64,000 nucleotides of DNA from Edaphochlamys debaryana (GCA_016858145.1 JAEHOE010000090.1:434001-498000), one strand, 5' to 3'; counted from the stretch's first letter, positions 58,301 to 63,240 are shown. Made by a program: numbers and translations. The notes: a model not told the origin generated them from the letters alone.

Positions 58301-61300
58301 CCTCTGCGCTTTGCAACCCTGCCTCGCACAGGCCGCAGCAAGTGCCCACCAGAGCCCAATACGTTAAACCGTGAAAAGGCACGCCTCTTTGTCCTCGGCG
58401 GCCAGAACACAAGGGTGAGCTGAGCCTAATTGTAAGCCTCTAACATCAAGTATCGCTTAATAGTCGAGCAGAGTCCTTAAGTGACATGACAACTGCAGAG
58501 GGACCTCAAGCAAGGAGAGGAGACCTTGTACGATGTTGTCATCGAAAATCAGTCAGAGACCGACGAGATGGTAGGTAATGGCATCCCGGATATAGAGACT
58601 GGGGGCCACTATAGTAGGGAACAGGGACAGACACCAAGAACACAGACAGATCCCAGGGACAGCGTTATGGACACTGACTTCAGGGGCCAGGGCACAGCCC
58701 CTGTCCGAAATGCAGTTAGGAGGCCGACGGTTTCTGATCAGCGCCTTGCACATGCCACAGGTGTTCCTGAGCTTCGGACCTGACACGACGACAAACAATG
58801 CCTCCATTGACCTCAAGATGGCAGGCGACTCGTTTGTCATGGGCGGCTTGTTTGCAACACCAGGTGAGTGGGAAACGGGCATGGTCAAGTCATCTTGCCT
58901 CTGCACGCAATTACAACCTATGCTGTACCTTGATGCACAGGCCCTGCAGGAACACAAACCCGAGCACTTGTTACCGCAAAGTGCGGACCCGCACATACGT
59001 CAGGAAGTGTCGACCTGTACCTAGCGTACGCCTGCCTTGACTGTGAGTTGAATCTACCAGCAGTCTTCTATCCGGGGGGGGGAGAAGGGGGCTCGAAGGG
59101 GGGGCTCGAGGGGTGTGCCCACCAACCCGCAATGCATCACTCGTCTTGCAATACAGGGACTGTTTCAGAGCAGGACCGTGTCAAGCTGACTTTGGAGTGC
59201 TACACTCCCTGTCCACGTGCCGAGTGGGCGCAGGTAGGTGGAAGTTGGGATTAAAATGCACTAATCCGCTGAGGTGCCGGACATACGCGACATGCTTTGT
59301 GGGGCTCCCCCGTGCGCAGGGTTGGCCGGCCGTTCAGCCCATCGTCTACAACGCTACAGATGCGGCACGGAACGCGGTATGAGAGCTAGCGCCATGAGAC
59401 ATCTGCTAACATGCGCTAAGGCTACCCTCACTGTTCCATTTCGCAGACCATTCCGCTGAGGCTCTACAACCCCCGGTACACGATAATGAAATGGAGCAAC
59501 CACACGCGCCTCAAGGGCAACAAAACTCTGGTGCGCTTTCAACCAACATGCATTTATGGGCTACCAGCTCAAAACCGAGTGCACTACTTAACTCAGGGTT
59601 CTTACTCATGCAGATTCAAATGGAGGTTCTAAACCAGGTGTCAGACGGTGGCATCTGGCGGCCGATTCGGTATCCGAATGGCACCACAATAGATTTTGCA
59701 GACCTTGAACAACCGGCCTACGGCTTTGCTACGTACAACTGGGACCCAGTGAGCACGTTCTTCTAGCTCTGCTGCCGAACATATGCAAAGCTGCCATAAC
59801 GCTGTCTCATACCTTGCCTCCGTCACAGCGTTCTACCCTCAACACGGATGGAGAGTACCTCGTTCGGTTCGTGGTAAGGCTTCCATGCCTGATCAGGCAA
59901 AGCCCCTCTTCAACCTAGCTGCAGTGTCGAACCCTGCTCACCGTGCTGCTTTCCGTTCCCAGGTTTACTGCGATGCCGATGTTGGAGGCGGCACCGACAC
60001 TCGTTTTGAGGGCCCAGCAGTTCGGTTTGTGTTGGACCGTGCACCACCAGTTCCAGTGCTCAACACCCTTGCACCGGCTATGGCGTACCTGCCGGGTGCG
60101 TGTGAGGGCTGCTGCTAAGCGACTTCATGCTAAATCCGAATGGCTGGCCTCACGGCATGCCTGCGGCCCCTCTCTATCGTTTGCTTGACCGTCGGTTGCA
60201 GGAGATCCCATTGCCATTACCTTCAATGAGCCCTTGGACGTAAGCACACGCGATGCGATGGGGAATCTCCTGTGTGGATATGTCGCTGACCGTGTGCTGC
60301 TGACTGCCTCGTGCGCAGTGCCGCAAGCCGTTCTCCTTCTTCGTCATGGGGCGCAATGTCAATAGCTCCGCTAGTACCCGCAACTTTACCGATGGCAGAG
60401 GTGGTAAGTCAAAGTGCTGATTATTAGGGCCAGTCGTGGGGCCAGCGGGGTCTGCAGGGTGAGCGTGTACTACAGAGCTAACTGTTCTGAACAAAAGGGC
60501 CATTTATTGATTGTTTGAACCCGCTTGTTGCCTATTGCAGGTGACTTGCTCTCGACGTGTGAGGGCAGAACCATCTCCGTTGCCTGGGACCCCCTCAACC
60601 GTCCCGCTGCGCTAAGTGACAACCAGAACGTCACGCTCCGCCTGTCTAACGTTCAGGACCTGGCAGGCAACGCGCTGCCCCGCACCATCGACCTAAGTTT
60701 TTTCACCGGCGTCCTGAGCCCCAATGTAAGCCCTTGGATCGCGTGAGCTAGCGCATCAGTGCTCCCAGTTGCTCATGCGTTAGGCTTTGCCCTGTTACCT
60801 TGCTTCTCCTGCCTCGCCCCCCGGAACCTCTCCAGCGCACAATCGCTCTGAGGGTGGCTATTAGCGTTCAGCAGACTAGGCGCCGCTTGCTCTTCAAGCA
60901 CGAGATGGAGGAGCTCCCCCCCGCGTTGCGTGCGGCCATGTCAATTGGAGAGGAAGCATTCGGCGCCGAGCTGCTGGGCAAGATCGCCCACAAGCGGCGC
61001 CTGATGGCGGACATCAATACGCTGCTTGCGGGTTGCTTGAGCCCAGAGGACGGAGGCGAGCTCCCCGCAATCCGGTTGGCCAATGCCAATCAGGACAATA
61101 CGGCACGCCTGCTGGTGAGGCGGGTGGGAGGTTGAGCTAATTAGAGCTGGTTGAGAACACTATGCTGACCTGCGGCTCGACTACTCCAATGCAGGTTTTG
61201 GAGTTTGAGACATCGGCGAACACTGCCGGCGACACGTCCTTGGCAGTGGCGGCCCGCTTGTCCCAGACTCTTCACGATGAAACATCCTGCCTGCGCACCA

Positions 61301-61776
61301 AGCTGAAGGAGGGCTCATCCGTGGTCCGGCTTGTCTACGGCATGGACGTAAACCACCAGCTCCGAGCGGGCCTGAGCGAGGAGGACCTGGCCGCGGCCCG
61401 ACGCGCGGCTGCGGAGCGTGCAGCTGGGCTTGGGCTGCCCGACCTGTGGGAGGCGCAGGTCCAGGCCCTGGCTGCTGAGGCGGGTCTGACTGCTGCTGAG
61501 TCGCCTGATCAGGTCCTGCAGCTGGGAGGACAGCAGGCTGGCAGGACTGCTGCTGCCTTGGCGCGGCGCTCGCTGGTGGCTGAGAAGGGCGGTGACGGAA
61601 ACGTGCGTGGCATGTTGCCAAGGGCCCTGGAGGCGCTGAGCCACCCCCACGCAGGGCTCGTGAGCGTGCTGGTGTGCGTTAACGCAGCTGCAGTGCTAGC
61701 AGTGGCCGCGGTTTGGAGGCTGAAGCGCAAGGCCCGCAGGCAGGCTGCGAGCGGCAACATCTCGCCCCGGTCTTAA
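13228..61776 (+). CDS. Giant single-pass membrane protein: SRCR(3)-VCBS-GH18(dead)-CTLD(~16)-Pro rod-VOMI-LRDPPG-Ig-TM
   Basis: I joined 196 exons whose summed length is 23,652 nt (7,883 codons plus TAA); every junction keeps phase and no in-frame stop remains. Exon coordinates are given in the domain entries below. The protein starts with a signal peptide and ends with one transmembrane helix, so nearly all of it should be extracellular. SRCR and C-type lectin domains are ligand-binding modules of animal scavenger and pattern-recognition receptors; both have been reported in Chlamydomonas, but I know of no characterised protein with this architecture. Seven introns use GC donors (22772, 23867, 31488, 33701, 39869, 48172, 50111), and micro-exons of 10, 12, 15 and 17 nt occur. 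Weak joints are 18134/18135, 32295/32347 and 48810/48905; at the last the model could be split into two genes. Function as a giant adhesin or glycan receptor is inference. An upstream non-coding exon is possible. Confidence 0.85.
13304..15464 (+). other. SRCR domain 1
   Basis: Exons: 13228-13315, 13403-13496, 14336-14397, 14708-14796, 14947-14997, 15356-15464. The domain starts VRYNLTLVNDHSSRFEGRV and includes the core DALVICRQLGLP, the C-x9-C motif CKGTEASINDC and the terminal GVKCFE. These match the scavenger-receptor Cys-rich consensus, including the spacing C-x-G-x-E-x(5)-C. The intron after 13496 (839 nt) is C-rich in its second half and empty. Confidence 0.9.
15003..15140. repeat. Tandem GGGAGGCCCAGGGGCCCA-type repeat in an intron
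   Basis: Intron 14998-15355 of the giant gene begins with about six imperfect 18-20-bp units containing gggaggcccagg and ggggcccaag. The units are partly self-complementary (ggcccaggggcc). Confidence 0.7.
15687..17090 (+). other. SRCR domain 2
   Basis: Exons: 15687-15783, 15930-16009, 16228-16306, 16484-16537 and the start of 17060-17148. Visible motifs are LRLM..., GRLEIWLNSGWGLVGAAGFD, ARLACRDMELPFAG, and C-x9-C (CTAEYEYMGTC) followed by FVGLRC. The intron after FAG has the same position and phase (1) as in SRCR1 and SRCR3. The intron 16538-17059 holds the GGTGGTGG array. Confidence 0.88.
16712..16890. repeat. 8-bp GGTGGTGG tandem array
   Basis: About 22 near-perfect copies of an 8-bp unit (GGTGGTGG) sit in intron 16538-17059 between the SRCR2 and SRCR3 exons. 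Only the last two units have point changes (a for g, and ttgg). The GG-tract spacing suits G-quadruplex formation on the coding strand. Confidence 0.95.
17090..18274 (+). other. SRCR domain 3
   Basis: Exons: 17060-17148 (3' part), 17317-17372, 17529-17580, 17838-17943, 18135-18274. Motifs are YAVRLVDG, GRWGTVCNVDFD, AVCTQIGFS, C-x9-C (CSDKAYHLLDC) and DVYVKCY, followed by a Thr/Pro linker (VTTTTEPP). The acceptor at 18135 is inferred from phase and from the Cys spacing. An alternative frame of exon 17838-17943 also gives a C-x-G-like motif (ECDGAQIKRTIC), but it cannot be joined to its neighbours. Confidence 0.82.
18425..21960 (+). other. VCBS/FG-GAP-like repeat region
   Basis: Exons: 18425-18501, 18832-18921, 19197-19304, 19917-20026, 20201-20237, 20370-20439, 20550-20561 (12-nt micro-exon), 20697-20736, 20883-20958, 21145-21269, 21440-21625, 21794-21960. 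Repeated Asp-rich calcium-loop motifs occur: ADMTGDGRDDLVVVTEL, DTTGDQSADM, DDTDGDGITW, ATDANGDGLADPVLV, ADVNLDGRADLIVFTEL. The DxxxDGxxD pattern is typical of FG-GAP/VCBS beta-propeller blades. About 365 residues would allow a whole propeller. The micro-exon supplies DTDG of one calcium loop. Confidence 0.8.
18945..19015. repeat. GGCCCTGGTTGGGCC tandem repeat in an intron
   Basis: Three to four units of ggccctggttgggcc type follow the donor at 18922 in the intron 18922-19196. Each unit is partly palindromic (ggccc...gggcc). Confidence 0.7.
22127..24177 (+). other. GH18 (chitinase-like) domain lacking the catalytic DxxDxDxE motif
   Basis: Exons: 22127-22403, 22576-22771, 22920-23069, 23252-23362, 23476-23569, 23691-23866, 24024-24177. 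A full GH18 TIM barrel can be followed: RVVAYFANRRPDRSG (strand 1), DVTHVIFAS, ALVSVGGEGGDFEF (SxGG strand), FLRANGLQGLELSWPSV (strand 4), ALAVPPYELYLGL, VDMINFK, and the C-terminal YDDPFTVTNKVCFARAHCLG...GVWDVDSD. At strand 4 the family's FDGLDLDWE reads LQGLELSWP (22727-22753): all four catalytic acids are replaced (Q, E, S, P). It should bind rather than cleave glycans, as chi-lectins do. Two introns here use GC donors (22772, 23867). Confidence 0.88.
24298..25211 (+). other. C-type lectin domain 1 (QPD-type)
   Basis: Exons: 24298-24377, 24503-24654, 24784-24857, 24993-25211. Canonical landmarks are TWEDAREHCKALRGDLAAI, VFVWLGGND, YTAWAGGQPDG, GEDCLAA, WFDMGC and LPFVCQ. The QPD tripeptide is the motif linked to galactose specificity in animal CTLDs, and the downstream WFD is close to the WND calcium-site motif. 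Confidence 0.9.
25321..26936 (+). other. C-type lectin domain 2 with a Pro-rich insertion
   Basis: Exons: 25321-25478, 25564-25677, 25957-26079, 26474-26697, 26828-26936. Motifs are AEGQKICRTLGGELPSLTD, YMWIGLRSYGEGE, FWSDGS, NAWEPGEFG and the closing LSCQERAPVVCQ. Between the WEPGE loop and the last Cys pair, exon 26474-26697 inserts a Pro/Ser-rich stretch of about 50 residues beginning with seven prolines. The intron between Cys and GG is phase 0, as in several other CTLDs here. Confidence 0.85.
27017..28320 (+). other. Cys-rich PAN/WSC-like and CP-G modules before the rod
   Basis: Exons: 27017-27038, 27156-27216, 27350-27905, 28069-28721 (5' part). The first ~60 residues have a DCAVQCMLSPRCAYYIFLP pattern like a PAN or WSC domain. 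Two longer segments follow with Cys pairs and a CPRGMIARGVQGATLP...LRLVC module of the CP-x-G...C type seen again after the rod and in the VOMI-like domain. No firm family assignment. Confidence 0.6.
28295..29330 (+). other. Hydroxyproline-rich-type rod (Pro/Ser/Arg repeats)
   Basis: Exons: 28069-28721 (3' part), 28916-29056, 29173-29330. After an APPPALPPPAPK segment and a basic/acidic linker, about 180 residues are built of RPPSP, PPPRPP, PRPPSP and TPPTPP units. Such stretches in volvocine cell-wall proteins (pherophorins, agglutinin shafts) are hydroxylated, O-glycosylated and form stiff polyproline-II rods. The two introns fall inside the rod and keep frame. The rod separates the SRCR/GH18/CTLD1-2 head from the long CTLD array. 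Confidence 0.88.
29435..32295 (+). other. Array of Cys-rich CP-x-G modules, family uncertain
   Basis: Exons: 29435-29727, 29889-29946, 30078-30138, 30252-30457, 30602-30704, 30783-30871, 30973-31166, 31292-31487, 31657-31780, 31877-32295. About 580 residues contain repeating units that begin with Cys-Pro and end in a hydrophobic-x-Cys strand: ACPPGHVISSLTAWV, YSCPGDNVPISEIIF...AFRC, LTCPDRQFVVSIYG...GVVC, TCPGGVAAVTGRLF...VICY, YECPEGSKVVAALAV...IECD. They recall VOMI repeats but are more diverged. The donor after 31487 is GC. The donor at 32296 (gtaatg) was chosen to keep the frame of CTLD3; a GCAAGT at 32278 is in the wrong phase. Confidence 0.65.
32347..33121 (+). other. C-type lectin domain 3 (EPN-type)
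   Basis: Exons: 32347-32417, 32517-32552, 32658-32748, 32826-33010, 33112-33121 (10-nt micro-exon). Motifs are DWGQARRFCQAQ/GGNLISFAN, EVWIGAYRAG, WAYVDGTTFGSW, VGEPNDKREREDC and the final RPLCEI. EPN is the mannose-type sugar-binding motif of animal CTLDs. The micro-exon supplies the last Cys. The Cys/GG junction again carries a phase-0 intron. Confidence 0.85.
33220..33700 (+). other. C-type lectin domain 4, C-terminal half missing
   Basis: Exons: 33220-33337, 33423-33488, 33572-33700. The N-terminal half is normal (QAETFCQRRGGSLASF, SVWTGLSSRR), but the next exon already starts CTLD5, so the loop and closing Cys pair are absent. The join uses a GCAAGT donor at 33701, which is the only one found that keeps phase. 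A missed exon is unlikely because the intron is only 91 nt. Confidence 0.65.
33792..34496 (+). other. C-type lectin domain 5
   Basis: Exons: 33792-33882, 33963-34012, 34100-34345, 34438-34496. Motifs are FEQARAYCQSFSGDLAVLSD, TSWVGLQQLNGSSSWTWVNG, FNIACNG and FGVICS. No EPN/QPD-type motif is seen, so calcium-dependent sugar binding is doubtful. Several NxS/T sites are present. Confidence 0.8.
34578..35232 (+). other. C-type lectin domain 6 (QPN)
   Basis: Exons: 34578-34811, 34902-35083, 35183-35232. Motifs are QQALATCKGLGGILAEI, RWVHVGLQRR, GDWVWGGSG, YSAWAPGQPNGVG, AEACTAL, and CNTLGSFVCE at the end. The QPN tripeptide sits where EPN/QPD occurs in animal CTLDs. Confidence 0.85.
35335..36175 (+). 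other. PAN/Apple-like domain
   Basis: Exons: 35335-35616, 35719-35864, 35949-35993, 36077-36175. The segment GCVSRVDYRFIG...ASACCSSCTLTRGCFSWTHD...ASVCLLYR matches the PAN_4 pattern (Cys-Cys-x-x-Cys, Gly-Cys-aromatic, Cys-x-Leu). PAN domains bind proteins or glycans. The acceptor at 35719 was picked by phase; a closer-looking AG at 35743 gives the wrong frame. Confidence 0.65.
36275..37122 (+). other. C-type lectin domain 7 (EPD)
   Basis: Exons: 36275-36375, 36488-36554, 36626-36805, 36892-37122. Motifs are SAEAMCGLLGGSLVDAS, GFSWGSGVVENRGLWAPGEPD, NCVVYRQ, and PCAYRVSRPMCQ. It has a longer-than-usual middle (TVTVTPGISLVVDN). The intron before 36488 contains a C15-type homopolymer. Confidence 0.8.
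37205..38074 (+). other. C-type lectin domain 8, closing Cys pair not seen
   Basis: Exons: 37205-37289, 37363-37417, 37515-37559, 37660-37744, 37979-38074. Motifs are WPTARVMCKAQ/GGDLAFFDS, STWFGLNDRG and GDFRWAGQPWLPSPTWARW. The chain then runs directly into the VOMI-like domain without the usual final Cys pair, so the domain looks incomplete. Confidence 0.72.
38171..39868 (+). other. VOMI-like (vitelline membrane outer layer I) domain
   Basis: Exons: 38171-38336, 38425-38505, 38598-38703, 38790-38843, 38930-39042, 39152-39288, 39363-39457, 39543-39868. Two units resemble VOMI beta-prism repeats well: FGELASLAACPPGTYVTGIQ...DGLGVINIRMQC, and GNWSRPTMCDTGFFMCGFAV...YDNTAVNSLQIRCC. Between them NSDDFGATSIQLLC closes another. 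The Trp...Cys...Gly-Phe...Asp-Asn-Thr-Ala-x-Asn...Cys pattern is that of animal VMO1. In animals VMO1 is a secreted egg-coat/mucosal protein. The donor after 39868 is GC. Confidence 0.7.
39949..40737 (+). other. C-type lectin domain 9
   Basis: Exons: 39949-39997, 40112-40138 (27 nt), 40242-40392, 40473-40636, 40723-40737 (15-nt micro-exon). Motifs are WALASSWCK/AHSSELASLTD, LSVWFGASNAGS, RYTSGDAVQYSAWG, and the closing FICRR supplied by the micro-exon. A phase-0 intron again follows the first Cys. Confidence 0.8.
40852..41483 (+). other. C-type lectin domain 10
   Basis: Exons: 40852-41134, 41224-41483. Motifs are MTWDSAKGFCEQRGGVLASV, VRIWLGSKFM, GSWSWLDKTEFNYLRYQ, ELCLVWN and CTQIAYPMCQ. 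No EPN/QPD motif is seen. The domain is encoded by only two exons, fewer than its neighbours. Confidence 0.82.
41573..42456 (+). other. Cys-rich linker: VOMI-like unit plus WSC/PAN-like unit
   Basis: Exons: 41573-41753, 41847-42016, 42096-42196, 42308-42456. A CP-G unit (FCPPGTVLTGIQGAIP...SFAGICG) is followed by a segment with CIELCGLDSAR...SGCYCAVAYNGL, which has the Cys-x-Cys spacing of WSC carbohydrate-binding domains. Assignment is tentative. Confidence 0.55.
42549..43159 (+). other. C-type lectin domain 11
   Basis: Exons: 42549-42804, 42880-42938, 43022-43159. Motifs are ADWNAAQRVCTLNGGHLAVL, MGLWLGLFLAQSPQYRWVDG, and CDNMLAFVCE. Spacing and conserved Trp/Cys residues are close to the CTLD consensus. 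Confidence 0.85.
43265..44045 (+). other. C-type lectin domain 12
   Basis: Exons: 43265-43315, 43381-43454, 43553-43696, 43783-43934, 44009-44213 (5' part). Motifs are SWLDAQRICRYE/GQELVWF, LAVGVWTGLSSDAGGRMAW, GGVCGALV, and CDTPLAFVCK. It ends in a short Pro-rich linker ([10 protein letters not shown]) leading to CTLD13. Confidence 0.82.
44100..45984 (+). other. C-type lectin domain 13 (DEP)
   Basis: Exons: 44009-44213 (3' part), 44400-44486, 44902-44962, 45033-45101, 45181-45215, 45289-45360, 45456-45559, 45786-45836, 45932-45984. Motifs are NWTTAERRCAAIGGRLAEF, FWLGYTSDKYKSFWFGLRK, AVAWGPDEP, SECVEG, and VQSCSARNAYMCMV. The 415-nt intron 44487-44901 is C-rich and has no further exon that I can see. 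Confidence 0.78.
46061..46770 (+). other. C-type lectin domain 14
   Basis: Exons: 46061-46112, 46192-46249, 46359-46465, 46550-46880 (5' part). Motifs are MGWSEAAGFCAGNGQ/VLADFSS, INVWVGYQSR, and VCTRLMRPLCR. The C-terminal half is short. Confidence 0.78.
46780..47758 (+). other. C-type lectin domain 15
   Basis: Exons: 46550-46880 (3' part), 46961-46980 (20 nt), 47061-47136, 47231-47328, 47423-47487, 47602-47758. Motifs are SWGRARETCQTLFQ/GDLATFG, TDTWFGMTD, DCAVFRMY, and PCSTARPFLCEY, followed by a Pro-rich linker (APPTPPAPGPIP). Confidence 0.8.
47844..48455 (+). other. C-type lectin domain 16 (last of the array)
   Basis: Exons: 47844-47940, 48018-48171, 48279-48455. Motifs are STWTQ/AQLMCQMLPGAPGSLASL, VGLWVAFGDF, YWTAAALDGSPYGTSW, VLGEPAVCGYLD, and PCSTRLGMLCM. 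The donor at 48172 is GCAAGT. The intron after Gln lies just before the Cys rather than after it. Confidence 0.8.
48568..48810 (+). other. Second VCBS-like unit with a CGDG...ECDEG Cys motif
   Basis: One exon. It starts with EIAELSGDGLPDLVVATN, a calcium-loop repeat like those at 18.8-22 kb, and ends with VCGDGIPSWWQEECDEG, which resembles the CGDG-x(n)-ECDDG Cys-rich repeats (DUF4215-like) of large extracellular proteins. The reading frame stays open to 48893, so the exact exon end is uncertain. I used the gt at 48811 because it joins in phase to 48905. Confidence 0.7.
48905..52873 (+). other. Extracellular beta-rich region, no family recognised
   Basis: Exons: 48905-48999, 49089-49242, 49353-49425, 49560-49742, 49834-49960, 50054-50110, 50183-50338, 50460-50544, 50618-50714, 50796-50966, 51077-51184, 51259-51328, 51454-51501, 51578-51685, 51788-51856, 51951-51991, 52124-52367, 52458-52602, 52692-52873. 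About 740 residues of alternating hydrophobic/polar strands with scattered Cys and Asn-glycosylation sites; typical pieces are YIIVGSGNDTISHYG and FLVVAGIGSYMRLKVVWN. No lectin motifs. The donor at 50111 is GC (CAG|GCAAGC). Confidence 0.65.
50400..50450. repeat. CCCTGT/CCCTGG hexamer array
   Basis: Intron 50339-50459 contains three CCCTGT units followed by about five CCCTGG units, directly upstream of the acceptor at 50459, where it also acts as the pyrimidine-rich tract. Confidence 0.85.
55485..56030 (+). repeat. Decayed second copy of an exon start in intron 55325-55993
   Basis: The exon start at 55994 (tgcagcccccggcaggtggg and on to gtctgac) has a close copy at about 55498-55540, with the acceptor, the Asp-Pro-Arg-Gln-Val-Gly codons and then a TAG stop. 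The copy lacks a usable open frame, so it is a pseudo-exon. The rest of this 669-nt intron is a purine-rich gagggcgaggg stretch (55618-55706) without features. Confidence 0.65.
57771..57865. repeat. GGGACACGG-type minisatellite, related copies at 50991 and 58616
   Basis: Intron 57758-57938 holds about a dozen short units built on gggacacgg/ggacacac. Shorter stretches of the same motif occur in intron 50967-51076 (50991-51038) and intron 58571-58760 (58616-58690), so the motif is dispersed among introns of one gene. Confidence 0.75.
59963..60725 (+). other. Ig-like (SbsA/Big-type) domain
   Basis: Exons: 59963-60095, 60202-60239, 60319-60403, 60541-60725. The sequence PVPVLNTLAPAMAYLPGDPI then AITFNEPLDC and finally LSNVQDLAGNALP fits bacterial-type Ig-like domains (strand pattern ending in DxxGN). 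At 60396-60404 two donors are possible (gtggta or gtaagt); I chose gtaagt, which adds one Gly. Confidence 0.65.
60836..61776 (+). other. Juxtamembrane region, transmembrane helix and cytoplasmic tail
   Basis: Exons: 60836-61114, 61195-61776. A basic stretch (QTRRRLLFKH) and an Ala/Glu/Leu-rich helical region precede the only long hydrophobic segment outside the signal peptide, about 61655-61720 (LVSVLVCVNAAAVLAVAAVW). It is followed by RLKRKARRQ, a positive-inside stop-transfer signal, and ends 10 residues later at TAA (61774-61776). The tail of about 20 residues has no kinase or other signalling domain. Confidence 0.85.
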
Positions 61777-62244
61777 ATCATGTCCCTCTGCATGTGGGGG
61801 GATTAGGTGATGCATGCTGCACATTTTAACGCGAACACCCATCCCATCTCACAGCTAAAACTCTTCACAGACTCGTTCAATGCTCACTTTCTTACCCCTT
61901 AGCCACCTCGTAGATCTTTGCGGTGCAAATAGGCGTGCTATGCCCGCAACGTCTTTCCGGATCCACCATCTGTGCGCTTCGGTTTGGGGTATTCATTAAG
62001 TGGCAGGCGCCGTTTGTTTGATAGCACAAGCTGGCAGGGCTTTCGTGTGTTCCTGTGTCGTTTGTGGATCTTCCCGTAAAAGCTCATTGCCTTAAACCGC
62101 ATGGCTTATGGCGTACTGCTCTGGAGAAGTTTGCAGAGTCAGTCTTGTTTCTGGCTGGCGTGGCCGTGCATGCAGTGGTGGCTTGCATTAATCCTGCCCT
62201 TGGCGGTTTGGAGGACCAGTTCCTTCGAAAACACGCGCACTTGA

Positions 62245-62249
62245 TGTAA
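62245..62249 (+). terminator. Putative poly(A) signal TGTAA for the giant gene
   Basis: This is the first TGTAA after the stop at 61776, 469 nt downstream. It fits the volvocine poly(A) signal; the cleavage site would be expected some 10-20 nt further. Confidence 0.45.
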
Positions 62250-63132
62250 CCAACGGTTGCACTGGGGGGACCCATGTCACCCGGTCCTGTCGAAGTACTG
62301 CAAGGCCATTTACTTGGGGGCCAGGAACAAAGCAGACAGGAGTTGCAGACGGCCAACTGCCAGTGCAGCGTGTGGCTAAACCATGACTCGGCGGGGAGGC
62401 GGGGAAGGGTGCGAGGCCTTAAGGCAAGCTTGCACGCGACCAGTCTACGGAAATGGCGGGTCAAGGGACATGGCAGCAGTTCCTGTGCATTCCGCGGCCC
62501 CAAGGCACAAGTAGTAGGTCGGGGGGCCACGAGGGACTACACAAGGGAAGGTCCGTGGGTATCGTCCGGTGGCCAAGGGCCCCGTTCTATCTGGCACCTC
62601 TGGAGCTCTTTATGCCGCCTGTCGAGTCACGAAGTCGAGCTGGGGGTGACCCTGGCTGGGTCACCGGGGCGTGTCCCCTCACTCTGTGGGTTCCCTGAGG
62701 CCGCCCAAGTGCAAGCAGCGGGTTCCCAGGCGGGCAAAAGCCCAAAGCCGCGGGGCTGGGCCGAACGGAGGGAGCACGCGGGGTGGGCCGACCTCAGTGC
62801 ATGCCCCGCAACGGTTTGGGCCATGCCGAGGGACGGAACCACATTGCACACCCCGGGCGGGGGACCGGGCGGGAGCTGGCGGAGGGAGTGGGGGGTAGGG
62901 GGAACGTGGGTCCTGGCACGCTGCACTCGTGTGGGCCGGCGGGAGAGGGCTGGAGAACAAATCGCACCGAGGCCCTGCCTGCGCACCGTCCGGGGTCGGG
63001 GCAGCTATGCACGCGCACGCTGCAAAGGCCAGGAAGCCGAGGGCGGAGGGCTGAAGAACAAACCGCAGCAGTCCACACTACCCTTCGCTCGAGGTTAAGG
63101 CGGCTGCGTGGGCTGCCGTACGCTGCCGGACA

Positions 63133-63240
63133 GCACACACACGATACGCCACAATACGCATCTCCACCGTATTAATACGGCTGGGCGCGCCATATTTGCC
63201 GTATTTGGCCGTATTAGCAAGGAGGGGGCCGTATTGCGTA
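63133..63240. repeat. Cluster of CCGTATT motifs with a 14-bp palindrome
   Basis: CCGTATT or its complement occurs at least five times in about 75 bp, including a perfect palindrome ccgtattaatacgg at 63167-63180 and GCCGTATT at 63198, 63208 and 63228. Nearby gatacgcc and caatacgc are related. The cluster stands out as AT-rich in a GC-rich surrounding. Confidence 0.7.

Larger units (their letters stand above)
53051..59873 (+). other. Long beta-rich region with LRDPPG signature
   Basis: Exons: 53051-53096, 53188-53279, 53348-53426, 53549-53640, 53712-53747, 53830-54215, 54285-54372, 54472-54509, 54596-54644, 54718-54785, 54895-55075, 55154-55192, 55278-55324, 55994-56050, 56125-56238, 56336-56447, 56536-56595, 56666-56695, 56781-56863, 56943-57012, 57109-57310, 57408-57484, 57570-57643, 57741-57757 (17 nt), 57939-57999, 58080-58113, 58208-58256, 58332-58414, 58499-58570, 58761-58863, 58941-59042, 59157-59233, 59320-59376, 59447-59530, 59614-59748, 59829-59873. 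Landmarks in order are LLILRDPPGGDMSFASLES, DVGFGYEATISYFDTTGSG, STYSYSFTTSST, GDQFLVKVKPDPAFGTPFFE, GGRSKCPPEPNTLNRE. I recall the same ordered signatures in very large extracellular proteins of bacteria and protists, without a named function. Confidence 0.68.

Noticed and set aside
13228..61776. Several adjacent genes instead of one
   Set aside because: No internal signal peptide, transmembrane helix, or convincing stop plus poly(A) signal was found between exons, and all joins are in phase; only 48.8 kb remains doubtful.
62274..63098. 274-codon plus-strand open frame after the giant gene
   Set aside because: No domain or signal peptide, Gly/Arg-rich composition, and it starts just after the probable poly(A) site of the giant gene without conserved features.
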